Source of the DNA: Bacillus cereus ATCC 14579
Lineage (GTDB): Bacteria; Bacillota; Bacilli; Bacillales; Bacillaceae_G
Length of the DNA stretch: 64,000 bases
Reading direction: 5' to 3'
Assembly (NCBI RefSeq): GCF_000007825.1
Contig: NC_004722.1
Location: forward strand, 4,318,501 to 4,382,500
Shown: in pieces, positions 1 through 7,608 of the stretch
How positions within the stretch are numbered: position 1 is the stretch's first letter
How the letters are laid out: every line of letters starts with the position of its first letter
The notes under the pieces: generated by a model
Databases searched by the model: none
What the model was told of the DNA's origin: nothing
Seen by the model: the letters and a program-made list of their open reading frames with translations, nothing else
Position numbers and translations under genes: made by a program

Positions 1-836
1 TGTTTATGCTTTCCAAGTGCATATAATACCGTTGGATCCGTTTGAAGCGGCATACCTTTTGCTAAACGATTATAAAAGACACTAGAGATCTTTTGACGAT
101 CTGTAAAACCAGTTGCCTCTTCTTCAATAAGTGAAGATAATGTTAAAAGCTGATGAACATCCCAATTCTTCGCTTTCATTTTCGCCTCATTTTGAACAAT
201 GATTGCATTTGTTTTCTCAAGCATTGGAATTACAATTTCTTCTAACGTTGTATCTTTCTTATAAAACGAATACGTTGCAGGATATAAATAACCTTCTAAT
301 GGGTATTTAATATTACTATCAAAGATTTTATCCGTTAATAACTTCGGATACTTTTGCTGCATTTTTTGAATAAATGCTTTATCGTTTAATTGACGCGTAA
401 CATCATCTTTATTCCACTTTAGTTCTGTCGCAATCGTTTCTGCAATTTCAGTTACTTGCGCCCCTTCTTTAATCGTCACTTTATAAAGAGCTGGACGATG
501 CACGTTGCCAGCTGACATTTGTTCGATCACATCTTCAGCATTCATTGAAGGATTTAATAAATATGTACCTGCTTGTAAACTTTTCGATTTAGCCTTTGTA
601 TAAAAACTAAAAACTGTACCGTTTTTTACAGCGCCTTTTTCTTCTAAAATTTCTCCAATTTTACTTGTAGATGATCCTTTCGGAATTTCTACTTCAATCT
701 CTTTTTTATTCCCGCTATCAACTGGTCCTAATGCGGATGAAATATACGCATAGACTGAACCACAAACTAAAAGCAGTGCAATAATCGAAAATAAAAAGAT
801 GCGTCTACGCTTCTTTTTCACTTGATTCTCTATCAA
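1..836 (-). CDS. mltG: Endolytic murein transglycosylase MltG (3' end outside window)
   Basis: About 278 N-terminal residues of a YceG/MltG-family enzyme, which cleaves nascent peptidoglycan glycan strands at the outer membrane face and so sets strand length. A basic cytoplasmic tail (KKKRRRR) is followed by one membrane segment at about residues 12-30, then the extracytoplasmic domain. The family catalytic region is visible as SSLIEEEA, with a following FYNRL and LQTDPTV. I chose a TTG start at 836 because AAGGAGG lies 7 bases upstream; the nearer ATG runs straight into a stop. The gene continues past the left edge. It ends the alaS-ireB-ruvX-yrzB-mltG gene series. Identification is by recognition of family motifs. 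Confidence 0.92.
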   Translation of the reverse strand, partial: MIENQVKKKRRRIFLFSIIALLLVCGSVYAYISSALGPVDSGNKKEIEVEIPKGSSTSKIGEILEEKGAVKNGTVFSFYTKAKSKSLQAGTYLLNPSMNAEDVIEQMSAGNVHRPALYKVTIKEGAQVTEIAETIATELKWNKDDVTRQLNDKAFIQKMQQKYPKLLTDKIFDSNIKYPLEGYLYPATYSFYKKDTTLEEIVIPMLEKTNAIIVQNEAKMKAKNWDVHQLLTLSSLIEEEATGFTDRQKISSVFYNRLAKGMPLQTDPTVLYALGKHK

Positions 837-1016
837 AACATTTCCTCCTTACTTAATTGTAGACCGTATGTACACCTTTCTATACAGCACGATGTAAAAA
901 CGCAACAAATTCACTTATCTTTTTTAATTGACACTTTATTTTTCTACAATCCGTCTCATTATACTACAAAGACTTACACAGTTTCGACAAAAAATCTTTC
1001 ATTTTACATATAAATA

Positions 1017-1050
1017 CAAAAAAAGATGGACTGTATGTCGTCCATCTTTT
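1017..1050 (-). terminator. Rho-independent terminator after the DUF1292 gene
   Basis: An AAAAGATGGAC/GTCCATCTTTT stem with an 8-base loop is followed on the minus strand by a T-run. It lies just past the DUF1292 stop codon and separates that gene from mltG. Confidence 0.8.
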
Positions 1051-1059
1051 CAGTACTTA

Positions 1060-1338
1060 TTATTCAGCTTCTTGCTCATCAGCAATAGTGTTAAACGTTT
1101 CTTGTACCATTTCCCACTCTTCTTCTGATTCGATTGGAAGTAAAACTCCGCCCTCTTCTTCATTTTGCTCATAAGCCATTGCATCATAAATTGGGTCTCC
1201 ATCTTCATCTACTTCACCGATTGGAGAGAAGATTACGTATGATTTTTTACCAAATTTGTCAGCATCAAAAGTGAAAATAATTTCACATAAATGTTCGTTA
1301 CCTTTTTCGTCTACAATTGTAATTTGACGTTCTTCCAT
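1060..1338 (-). CDS. yrzB: DUF1292 domain protein (YrzB-like)
   Basis: A small (92 aa), very acidic cytosolic protein of the DUF1292 family; biochemical role unknown. The sequence runs from a short beta-rich N-terminus (QITIVDEKGNEHLCEII) to an E/D-rich tail. The ATG at 1338 is preferred because GAGGTGA lies just upstream; a GTG three codons earlier overlaps that ribosome binding site. It sits 12 bases after ruvX in the conserved alaS-ireB-ruvX-yrzB group, which suggests co-transcription and a housekeeping role, but no function can be read from the sequence. Confidence 0.88.
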   Translation of the reverse strand: MEERQITIVDEKGNEHLCEIIFTFDADKFGKKSYVIFSPIGEVDEDGDPIYDAMAYEQNEEEGGVLLPIESEEEWEMVQETFNTIADEQEAE

Positions 1339-1350
1339 TTTGGTCACCTC

Positions 1351-1764
1351 TTATTTTCTATCTAAAAATCCTTGTAAGATTACGACTGCAGCCATCTTAT
1401 CGATTACTTGTTTTCGCTTCTTACGACTTACATCAGCTGAAATGAGTAGACGTTCCGCTGCCATTGTTGACAAACGCTCGTCCCACATTACAACGTCTAA
1501 TTGTAACAGCTCTCGTAGGTTTTCTGCAAATTGTTGGCACGCTTCGCCACGTGGGCCAATTGTACCATTCATATTTTTAGGTAAACCTACTACTATTTTG
1601 TCCACATTGTACTGCTTTACTAACTCAGAAATACGATCAAAACCAAAGTGACCTCGTTCTTCGTTAATCTTAATTGTTTCTAATCCTTGTGCTGTCCAGC
1701 CCATTTCGTCGCTAATTGCAACTCCGACTGTTTTTGTACCTACATCTAAACCTAATATCCGCAT
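1351..1764 (-). CDS. ruvX: Holliday junction resolvase-like RuvX (YqgF family)
   Basis: A 137-aa RNase H-fold nuclease of the YqgF/RuvX family, linked in other bacteria to Holliday junction resolution and to pre-16S rRNA 5' end maturation. The N-terminal motif RILGLDVGTKTVGVAISD carries the first catalytic aspartate (about residue 6). IVVGLPKNMNGT, DERLSTMAAERLL and the C-terminal DKMAAVVILQ are the other family blocks. Length is normal. The start at 1764 is supported by GAGGAG upstream. It begins 3 bases after the ireB stop and is probably translated from the same mRNA. Which of the two family roles applies in this organism cannot be told from sequence. Confidence 0.93.
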   Translation of the reverse strand: MRILGLDVGTKTVGVAISDEMGWTAQGLETIKINEERGHFGFDRISELVKQYNVDKIVVGLPKNMNGTIGPRGEACQQFAENLRELLQLDVVMWDERLSTMAAERLLISADVSRKKRKQVIDKMAAVVILQGFLDRK

Positions 1765-1767
1765 AAA

Positions 1768-2034
1768 CTACTCCTCACGATGATGTTTCAAGTAAGACTT
1801 CACAAGCTCTTCAATTAACTCATCACGTTCAAGCTTGCGAATGATGCTACGTGCATCTTTATGGCGAGGTATGTATGCTGGGTCTCCACTTAATAAATAA
1901 CCGACGATTTGGTTAATCGGATTATAGCCTTTTTCTTGAAGTGCATCATACACAGTTAAAAGTACATCATTTACATGGACACTCTGTTTTTCATCTTGAA
2001 TGCTAAACTTCATTGTTTTATCAAAACCGTCCAT
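1768..2034 (-). CDS. ireB: IreB family regulatory phosphoprotein (YrzL, UPF0297)
   Basis: An 88-aa protein of the UPF0297/IreB family. In Enterococcus faecalis IreB is a substrate of the PASTA kinase IreK and negatively affects cephalosporin resistance. Here MDGFDKTMKFS opens the protein, and the threonine at residue 7 matches a region phosphorylated in the enterococcal homologue. The reading frame stays open upstream to 2145, but GAGGTG precedes the ATG at 2034 and the family length fits that start. It lies between alaS and ruvX, its usual Firmicute neighbours. Confidence 0.9.
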   Translation of the reverse strand: MDGFDKTMKFSIQDEKQSVHVNDVLLTVYDALQEKGYNPINQIVGYLLSGDPAYIPRHKDARSIIRKLERDELIEELVKSYLKHHREE

Positions 2035-2110
2035 TTCAAGCACCTCACTTATATAGTAAGTATAGGGAGAAGAACTTCTCCTCTCCCTACCATTGTACAC
2101 TACTATCTCT

Positions 2111-4753
2111 TTATTTTGAAACAGATTTAACGTACTCTTGTACAAATGCTAAAGCTTCTTCGACTTGAGCTGGGTTTTTACCGCCTGCTTGTGCCATATC
2201 AGGACGGCCACCACCGCCACCGCCGCAACGAGAAGCTACTTCTTTCACAAGTTTACCAGCATGGTAACCTTGGCTAATTAAGTCTTTCGTTACACCTGCT
2301 AGGATGTTTACTTTATCGTCATTAACAGACGCTAATACAACAACTGCTGATTCTAATTTATTTTTCAGATCATCCATCATCGTACGTAAGTTGTTCATAT
2401 CTGCAACATTTACTTTCGCTGCTAATACATTCACACCATCAACTGTCATTACAGAATCAGTTAAGTTTCCAGCTTCGATATTGCTTAATTTCGCAGCAAG
2501 AGATTCATTTTCTTTTTGCAGTTGTTTCACTTCAGCAAATAGACCATCAACTCTTGTTAAAATATCTTTCGGATTTGTTTTCATTTTTCCTGCTGCTTCT
2601 TTTAATAAACCTACTTGATCGTTCATTAATTCGTATGCAGACTTACCAGTTACTGCTTCAATACGACGAGTTCCTGCACCAATACCAGACTCAGCAACGA
2701 TTTTGAAAATACCGATAGAAGCTGTATTATCAACGTGACAACCACCACAAAGCTCTAAGCTGTAATCGCCAACTTGTACAACGCGTACAACATCTCCGTA
2801 TTTTTCACCGAATAATGCCATTGCGCCCATTTCTTTCGCTTCTTCGATTGCTTTTTGAGAAATCTCAACATCAATACTTTCCCAAATTTTTTCGTTTACC
2901 ATACGCTCAATTTTTTCTAATTCGTCAGCTTGTACTTGACCGAAATGAGAGAAGTCAAAACGTAGACGTTCAGAAGTTACAAGAGAACCTGCTTGGTTAA
3001 CGTGTGTTCCAAGTACGTCTTTTAATGCTTGGTGTAGTAAGTGAGTTGCTGTATGATTTTTTACAACGCTACTACGGTTTTTCGTATCGATAATAGCTTT
3101 TACAGCCGCATCTTTCGTTAATGTACCTTCTTCAACAACAACTTTATGCAAGTTTTGGCCGTTTGGTGCTTTTTGTACGTCTTTTACAAGAACTTTCACA
3201 CCATCTGCAAGAAGGTAACCACGGTCTGCAATTTGTCCACCACTCTCAGCATAGAATGGTGTTACATCAAGAATTAACTGTCCTTCTTCACCAGCTTGTA
3301 AGCTGTCTGTGTATTCGCCGTTTTTCACAAGTGCAACAACGTTACTTTCTGTTGCAACTGTACCGTAACCAACGAATTCGCTCGCTACTTTAATTTCTCC
3401 AAGGACACCACCTTGAACTTGCATAGAATCAACGTCTTGACGAGCAGCACGTGCACGCTCACGTTGTTTTTCCATTTCATTTTCAAAACCTTCATGATCA
3501 ACTGTCATGCCAGCTTCTTCTGCATATTCTTCTGTTAATTCAATTGGGAAACCGTATGTGTCATATAGACGGAACGCATCTACTCCAGAAATAACAGTTG
3601 TTTTTTCTTCTTTTGCTTTTGCAATTACTTCAGCTAAAATCGCTTCACCATCATGAAGTGTTTCATGGAAACGCTCTTCTTCGTTCTTCACAACTTTCGC
3701 AATGAAATCTTTCTTTTCAAGTACTTCTGGATAGAAGTCTTTCATTACTTCTCCAACAACCGGTACTAATTCAAACATAAATGGACGGTTGATGTTTAAT
3801 TTCTTCGAATAACGAACAGCGCGGCGTAATAAACGACGTAATACATAACCACGGCCTTCGTTAGATGGAAGAGCACCGTCACCAACAGCGAATGTTACTG
3901 TACGGATATGGTCAGCAATTACTTTGAATGCCATATCTTTTTCTAAATCGCCATTACGATATTTTTCACCAGAAATTGTTTCTGTTGCACCAATCATCGG
4001 CATGAATAGGTCTGTATCAAAGTTCGTAGGTACATCTTGAACGATAGATGTCATACGCTCTAGACCCATCCCTGTATCAATGTTTTTCTTAGGAAGTGGT
4101 GTATATGAACCGTCTGGATTATGGTTAAATTGAGAGAATACAAGGTTCCATACTTCTAAGTAACGCTCGTTTTCTCCGCCTGGATATAATTCTGGGTCAC
4201 TAAAGTCATTACCGTAAGCTTCTCCGCGGTCATAGAAAATCTCTGTATTCGGTCCACTTGGCCCTTCACCGATATCCCAGAAGTTTTCTTCTAAGCGGAT
4301 AATACGCTCTTTTGGAACGCCCATTTTCTCATTCCAAATTGTGAATGCTTCTTCATCTTCTGGATGGATTGTAACTGATAGTAATTCTTTATCGAATCCG
4401 ATCCATTTGTCGCTCGTTAAGAATTCCCAAGCCCATGTAATTGCTTCTTCTTTGAAGTAATCACCAATTGAGAAGTTTCCTAACATTTCAAAGAATGTAT
4501 GGTGACGAGCTGTTTTCCCTACGTTTTCAATATCGTTTGTACGAATTGATTTTTGAGCATTTGTAATACGTGGATTTTGTGGGATTACACGTCCATCAAA
4601 ATATTTTTTTAATGTAGCTACACCACTATTAATCCATAGAAGAGATGGATCTTCATGTGGAACTAGTGATGCACTAGGTTCTACTGCATGTCCTTTTTCT
4701 TGGAAAAAGTCTAAAAACATTTGACGAATTTGTGCGCCTGTTAGTTGTTTCAT
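2111..4753 (-). CDS. alaS: Alanyl-tRNA synthetase
   Basis: An 880-aa class II synthetase charging tRNA-Ala, full length for the family. The N-terminal catalytic core contains RHHTFFEMLGNFSIGDYF and GMGLERM. The editing domain has the zinc-type motifs HTATHLLHQAL (about residue 565) and CGGCH (about 666) that hydrolyse mischarged Ser/Gly-tRNA-Ala. The C-terminal DHHA1 domain carries the glycine run CGGGGGG and RPDMAQAGG. The start at 4753 has AAGGAGG upstream. Expression is expected to be controlled by the T-box leader immediately upstream. Confidence 0.98.
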   Translation of the reverse strand: MKQLTGAQIRQMFLDFFQEKGHAVEPSASLVPHEDPSLLWINSGVATLKKYFDGRVIPQNPRITNAQKSIRTNDIENVGKTARHHTFFEMLGNFSIGDYFKEEAITWAWEFLTSDKWIGFDKELLSVTIHPEDEEAFTIWNEKMGVPKERIIRLEENFWDIGEGPSGPNTEIFYDRGEAYGNDFSDPELYPGGENERYLEVWNLVFSQFNHNPDGSYTPLPKKNIDTGMGLERMTSIVQDVPTNFDTDLFMPMIGATETISGEKYRNGDLEKDMAFKVIADHIRTVTFAVGDGALPSNEGRGYVLRRLLRRAVRYSKKLNINRPFMFELVPVVGEVMKDFYPEVLEKKDFIAKVVKNEEERFHETLHDGEAILAEVIAKAKEEKTTVISGVDAFRLYDTYGFPIELTEEYAEEAGMTVDHEGFENEMEKQRERARAARQDVDSMQVQGGVLGEIKVASEFVGYGTVATESNVVALVKNGEYTDSLQAGEEGQLILDVTPFYAESGGQIADRGYLLADGVKVLVKDVQKAPNGQNLHKVVVEEGTLTKDAAVKAIIDTKNRSSVVKNHTATHLLHQALKDVLGTHVNQAGSLVTSERLRFDFSHFGQVQADELEKIERMVNEKIWESIDVEISQKAIEEAKEMGAMALFGEKYGDVVRVVQVGDYSLELCGGCHVDNTASIGIFKIVAESGIGAGTRRIEAVTGKSAYELMNDQVGLLKEAAGKMKTNPKDILTRVDGLFAEVKQLQKENESLAAKLSNIEAGNLTDSVMTVDGVNVLAAKVNVADMNNLRTMMDDLKNKLESAVVVLASVNDDKVNILAGVTKDLISQGYHAGKLVKEVASRCGGGGGGRPDMAQAGGKNPAQVEEALAFVQEYVKSVSK

Positions 4754-4774
4754 TGTATTTTCCTCCTTAAATAT

Positions 4775-5020
4775 AAAAAACTCCCGTCCCTATAAAAGGG
4801 ACGAGAGTTAACTCGCGATACCACCCTAATTATGAATTGATTACAATAACAATCAATTCATCACCTCATGGTGCCGTAACGTGGCAAGACGGCAGTGATT
4901 AGCTGCTCTCAGGATTAGCTTTCTGTTACCCTTCATTTAAAGCTTCTTTCAGCCATATGGAAGCTTCTCTCTATAAATGGACTGTAACGTACTTGTTCCG
5001 TCATTGATTTAATGTATTAT
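4775..5020 (-). promoter_or_regulatory. T-box riboswitch leader of alaS
   Basis: A canonical T-box element reads AGGGTGGTATCGCG on the minus strand at 4827-4814. It is followed by a terminator stem (ACTCTCGTCCC/GGGACGGGAGT) and a T-run at 4808-4775, directly before alaS. Upstream there is an AGAGAG motif and a stem I with GTTAC/GTAAC pairing. A GCT-A trinucleotide at 4919-4917, just after that helix, is a plausible alanine specifier codon; this assignment is inferred from the downstream gene and should be confirmed by folding. Uncharged tRNA-Ala would be expected to stabilise the antiterminator. Confidence 0.93.
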
Positions 5021-5027
5021 ATGACTA

Positions 5028-5057
5028 AATATAATAGAATTCTCTTAAGTTTGTCAA
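5028..5057 (-). promoter_or_regulatory. Sigma-A promoter for the alaS T-box
   Basis: On the minus strand TTGACA (5057-5052) is followed after 17-18 bases by TTATAT/TATATT (5034-5028). The transcript would begin just upstream of T-box stem I. Confidence 0.75.
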
Positions 5058-5213
5058 TGTAGATAATCATTTATATTGTATTAATTGCTTATTAATCATA
5101 GGTATTCTACTATTCATTCTTAACAGCCTTTTCATATATTATGCGTTTATTAACAAATCGGAATCTCCTTATAAGAATGATTTATAAAAATTTCTAAATA
5201 TTACTTTTTTTGC

Positions 5214-5219
5214 TATAAT
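5214..5219 (+). promoter_or_regulatory. Extended -10 promoter for the PH-domain gene
   Basis: TGCTATAAT matches an extended -10 (TGN-TATAAT) 35 bases before the start codon. No strong -35 is seen. The rest of 5058-5254 is AT-rich with no ORF. Confidence 0.55.
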
Positions 5220-5254
5220 TAAATTATTGTTAATAAAATAAAGGAGCGATCACA

Positions 5255-5599
5255 ATGACAACCTTACTTAGCAAAGCTAAAAACATATTAGCGACTGACG
5301 AAACGATATTATTTTACGCAGCATGTTCATTAGACATATTTATTTATCGTTCCGTCGCAAGGCCAGGATTGCTAATTTTAACGAACAAAAGACTATTCTT
5401 TTATGGGCCAGATGTAAGTAAGAATCCAATATTTGAAGAGTACTCTTTCGCAAAAATTTCTAATCTAAAAGAACAAAAGCGTCTTTTCAACAATCAAATT
5501 ATATTTATGTATGATAACGAATGGAAAAAAATAAAACATATTCAAACAAATGATGTGAGCTCCCTCATTCAAAAAATACACGAGCAACTTTCTAAATAA
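5255..5599 (+). CDS. Bacterial PH-like domain protein
   Basis: A 114-aa cytosolic protein resembling the bacterial pleckstrin-homology (YokE-like) fold: a short N-terminal helix (LLSKAKNILATDETILFYA), then beta strands with the family-typical GLLILTNKRLFFY, and a final amphipathic helix (SSLIQKIHEQL). No catalytic residues are evident. GGAGCGATCACA precedes the ATG. It stands alone on the plus strand between two minus-strand genes and ends in its own terminator. Function unknown; the fold assignment rests on the 'LLTNKRL' strand pattern. Confidence 0.75.
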   Translation: MTTLLSKAKNILATDETILFYAACSLDIFIYRSVARPGLLILTNKRLFFYGPDVSKNPIFEEYSFAKISNLKEQKRLFNNQIIFMYDNEWKKIKHIQTNDVSSLIQKIHEQLSK

Positions 5600-5609
5600 A
5601 TATATGATT

Positions 5610-5636
5610 AGCCCTCTATTTCTTACATAGAGGGCT
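5610..5636. terminator. Bidirectional terminator between the PH-domain and AI-2E-family genes
   Basis: AGCCCTCTAT/ATAGAGGGCT, a 10-bp perfect stem with a 7-base loop, sits between two convergent stop codons (5599 and 5644). Confidence 0.75.
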
Positions 5637-5643
5637 TCTATAC

Positions 5644-6711
5644 TTACACATCTTCTTTTTTCAAGAGCGGTCTCACATGAACAATGACAGTGCGAATAAC
5701 TGCTAAAATCGGAACCGATATTAGCAATCCTACAATCCCAGCTACCTCTCCCCCAACTAGTAAGGCAAGCATAATAATAACGGGATGCATACGAAGTGAC
5801 TTACCAACGATGTAAGGCGATAAAATGTTACTCTCCACAAATTGCAAAATCGCAATCGTGATCCCCGCCTTAATAAGTAAACTCGTTGATACTGTTGCTG
5901 CAATCATTAACGTCGGGATCGCTCCTAAAATAGGACCGAAGTATGGGATTATATCCGTTACCCCAATAATAATGCCAAGCAATAATGGATATTTCATACC
6001 GATAAACCAAAAAGAAAGAGCTGATACTCCCCCTAATACTAAACAAACAAATAACTGTCCTCGAATATAGCTTCCAAGTGACTTATCAATTTCTTTCGCA
6101 AGCATTTGCCCCGTACCTCGCCATTTACTTGGGACTAGTTTCCAAAAGATATGATAAAACTCACCATAATCTTTTAATATGTAAAATACAATGAACGGTA
6201 TTAAGAAAATAATGAGCAATGAATCGAGTACACCACGAGCTGTACTCATCACTTTATTTAAAAGCGCTTGAATCTTCGTTTCCACACCCACAAAAAGTTG
6301 TTTCACCTTTTCATGAATGAACGAAGGGAAATTCGCTGTTTGTTCTGTAACGCCATCCATCCACGAATCGTACATCTTTGTAAACTGGGGAAATTGTTCA
6401 TTAATCTCTTGTAACTGTTTAATAACGACTGGTGTTCCTTTATAAATCCCATAACCAATTCCGCCAAAGAAAAGGATATAAATGAGCAAAATGGCAAGTG
6501 TACGGGGCATCCCTTCCTTATGAATTTTTTCAATTAAAGGGTGCAATAAATACGCAATAAAACACGCGATAAGAAACGGCGTGATTGCTACTTTAAATAC
6601 AAAAATAATCGGTGCCCATAGCGGCTTAATTTTTAAAAAGACGAGCAGACAAAGAAAAACAAGTAACAATAATCCTAAACGATATATCCAAATGATTTTA
6701 AGATTCTTCAC
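5644..6711 (-). CDS. yrrI: AI-2E family transporter (YrrI-like)
   Basis: A 355-aa polytopic membrane protein of the AI-2E/PerM family (PF01594). Members include the proposed AI-2 exporter TqsA and sodium/proton exchangers, so the substrate is open. About seven hydrophobic segments are visible, with the usual long non-membrane stretch after the third (residues about 85-150) and the conserved GVTDIIPYFGPILGAIP motif near residue 260. The frame extends to 6729, but AGGAGG ends 8 bases before the GTG at 6711, which is the better start. It lies between alaS and recD2, as in other bacilli. Confidence 0.88.
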   Translation of the reverse strand: MKNLKIIWIYRLGLLLLVFLCLLVFLKIKPLWAPIIFVFKVAITPFLIACFIAYLLHPLIEKIHKEGMPRTLAILLIYILFFGGIGYGIYKGTPVVIKQLQEINEQFPQFTKMYDSWMDGVTEQTANFPSFIHEKVKQLFVGVETKIQALLNKVMSTARGVLDSLLIIFLIPFIVFYILKDYGEFYHIFWKLVPSKWRGTGQMLAKEIDKSLGSYIRGQLFVCLVLGGVSALSFWFIGMKYPLLLGIIIGVTDIIPYFGPILGAIPTLMIAATVSTSLLIKAGITIAILQFVESNILSPYIVGKSLRMHPVIIMLALLVGGEVAGIVGLLISVPILAVIRTVIVHVRPLLKKEDV

Positions 6712-6887
6712 ATGAAAAACCTCCTCCACCTTTATTTTGAAAATAAATGGGGTAGGTTATGTGCGAAACTTTTAAAATCTTTTCATACGGACCATACTGT
6801 TTTTTAAAGACGTACATATAAATAACATAACAAGGACAACCACCCCTGAGAATACAGCATGAATTAATATAATCAGGAGGGCTAATT

Positions 6888-7100
6888 ATGGTTTTGTTTA
6901 TGCTTGGATTATCAGCAATTTTTATGATTCTTGAATGGATTTGTATCGGGTTCGGTATTTGGAAGGGGTTCTTTATTCATTCCTCACGTAAAGAAAAAGC
7001 GAAGCAATTATGGCAGTATGGAATACTTGGCGTTGGCTGCTACGGTCTATCTTATCTTTTCTCAGAGATCGGACTTTTTTATTTGCATATGGGTGCATAA
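6888..7100 (+). CDS. Small predicted membrane protein, unknown function
   Basis: A 70-aa protein with two hydrophobic segments (about residues 3-28 and 43-66) joined by a basic loop (HSSRKEKAKQ). AGGAGG lies 7 bases before the ATG and a strong terminator follows directly, so it is very likely a real gene despite its size. I do not recognise the family. The basic loop between the two segments suggests both termini are outside, by the positive-inside rule. Confidence 0.7.
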   Translation: MVLFMLGLSAIFMILEWICIGFGIWKGFFIHSSRKEKAKQLWQYGILGVGCYGLSYLFSEIGLFYLHMGA

Positions 7101-7130
7101 AAAAACTCCCTTGTCTACAAGGGAGTTTTT
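7099..7130. terminator. Bidirectional terminator
   Basis: AAAAACTCCCTTG/CAAGGGAGTTTTT is a 13-bp stem with a 4-base loop. It serves the 70-aa gene on the plus strand and yrzQ on the minus strand. Confidence 0.85.
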
Positions 7131-7145
7131 CAATTATCGAAATGA

Positions 7146-7274
7146 TTATAAGTAAGACTTAATCATCTTACGTGCTTTTTTCATATTGCGTTTTGAAAAT
7201 ACATCTTGTTTACGAGCATATTGATATGCTGCAGCTCCAACACCTAATGCGATTAATGAATTGCGTAGATTCAA
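7146..7274 (-). CDS. yrzQ: YrzQ-like small protein (DUF3918)
   Basis: A 42-aa ORF. It reads NLRNSLIALGVGAAAYQYAR, then a basic stretch with SKRNMKKARKMIKS. A short hydrophobic/alanine-rich N-terminal helix and a cationic C-terminus suggest a small membrane-associated protein. The start is TTG at 7274 with an AAAAGGGGG ribosome binding site 7 bases upstream. The position between the AI-2E transporter and the yrzR/recD2 genes matches yrzQ in B. subtilis, and the sequence looks like the DUF3918 family. Function unknown. Confidence 0.72.
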   Translation of the reverse strand: MNLRNSLIALGVGAAAYQYARKQDVFSKRNMKKARKMIKSYL

Positions 7275-7292
7275 AGTAAATCCCCCTTTTCG

Positions 7293-7481
7293 TTATCCGA
7301 TCGTTCTTTCATTCTCATCAAATAAATCATCAAGAGAGCTTAATGAACCGTCTTCCTCAACTTGATGTGTATGGATTTTCCCCTTTGAAACCGATAATTC
7401 GATATAACAATTCCAGCAATAAAATTGGTTGACACCTATTTTTCCAATGTCTTTCCCTTTGCAATTTGGACAAATGAACAT
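7293..7481 (-). CDS. yrzR: Small zinc-ribbon protein (YrzR-like)
   Basis: A 62-aa protein with two CxxC pairs, CPNC at residues 4-7 and CWNC at about 22-25, typical of a zinc ribbon. An acidic tail follows (SSLDDLFDENE). AAGGAGATG precedes the ATG. It lies directly upstream of yrzQ (18 bases) and downstream of recD2, and the syntenic B. subtilis gene is yrzR. Zinc binding is inferred from the cysteines; no partner or reaction can be named. Confidence 0.78.
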   Translation of the reverse strand: MFICPNCKGKDIGKIGVNQFYCWNCYIELSVSKGKIHTHQVEEDGSLSSLDDLFDENERTIG

Positions 7482-7608
7482 ATGGCTTTCATCTCCTTAC
7501 AGTCTCCCAGATTCTATTCGCCATTATGTCCAAACTGCATTCATTTATACATTACTGGAGCCTTTCAACGCTATGCGTTTGAAAGTTTCACTATATAATT
7601 TCACCTTG

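Noticed and set aside
2304..2618. 104-aa ORF antisense to alaS
   Set aside because: It lies wholly inside a clear synthetase gene and lacks a start signal or recognisable domain.
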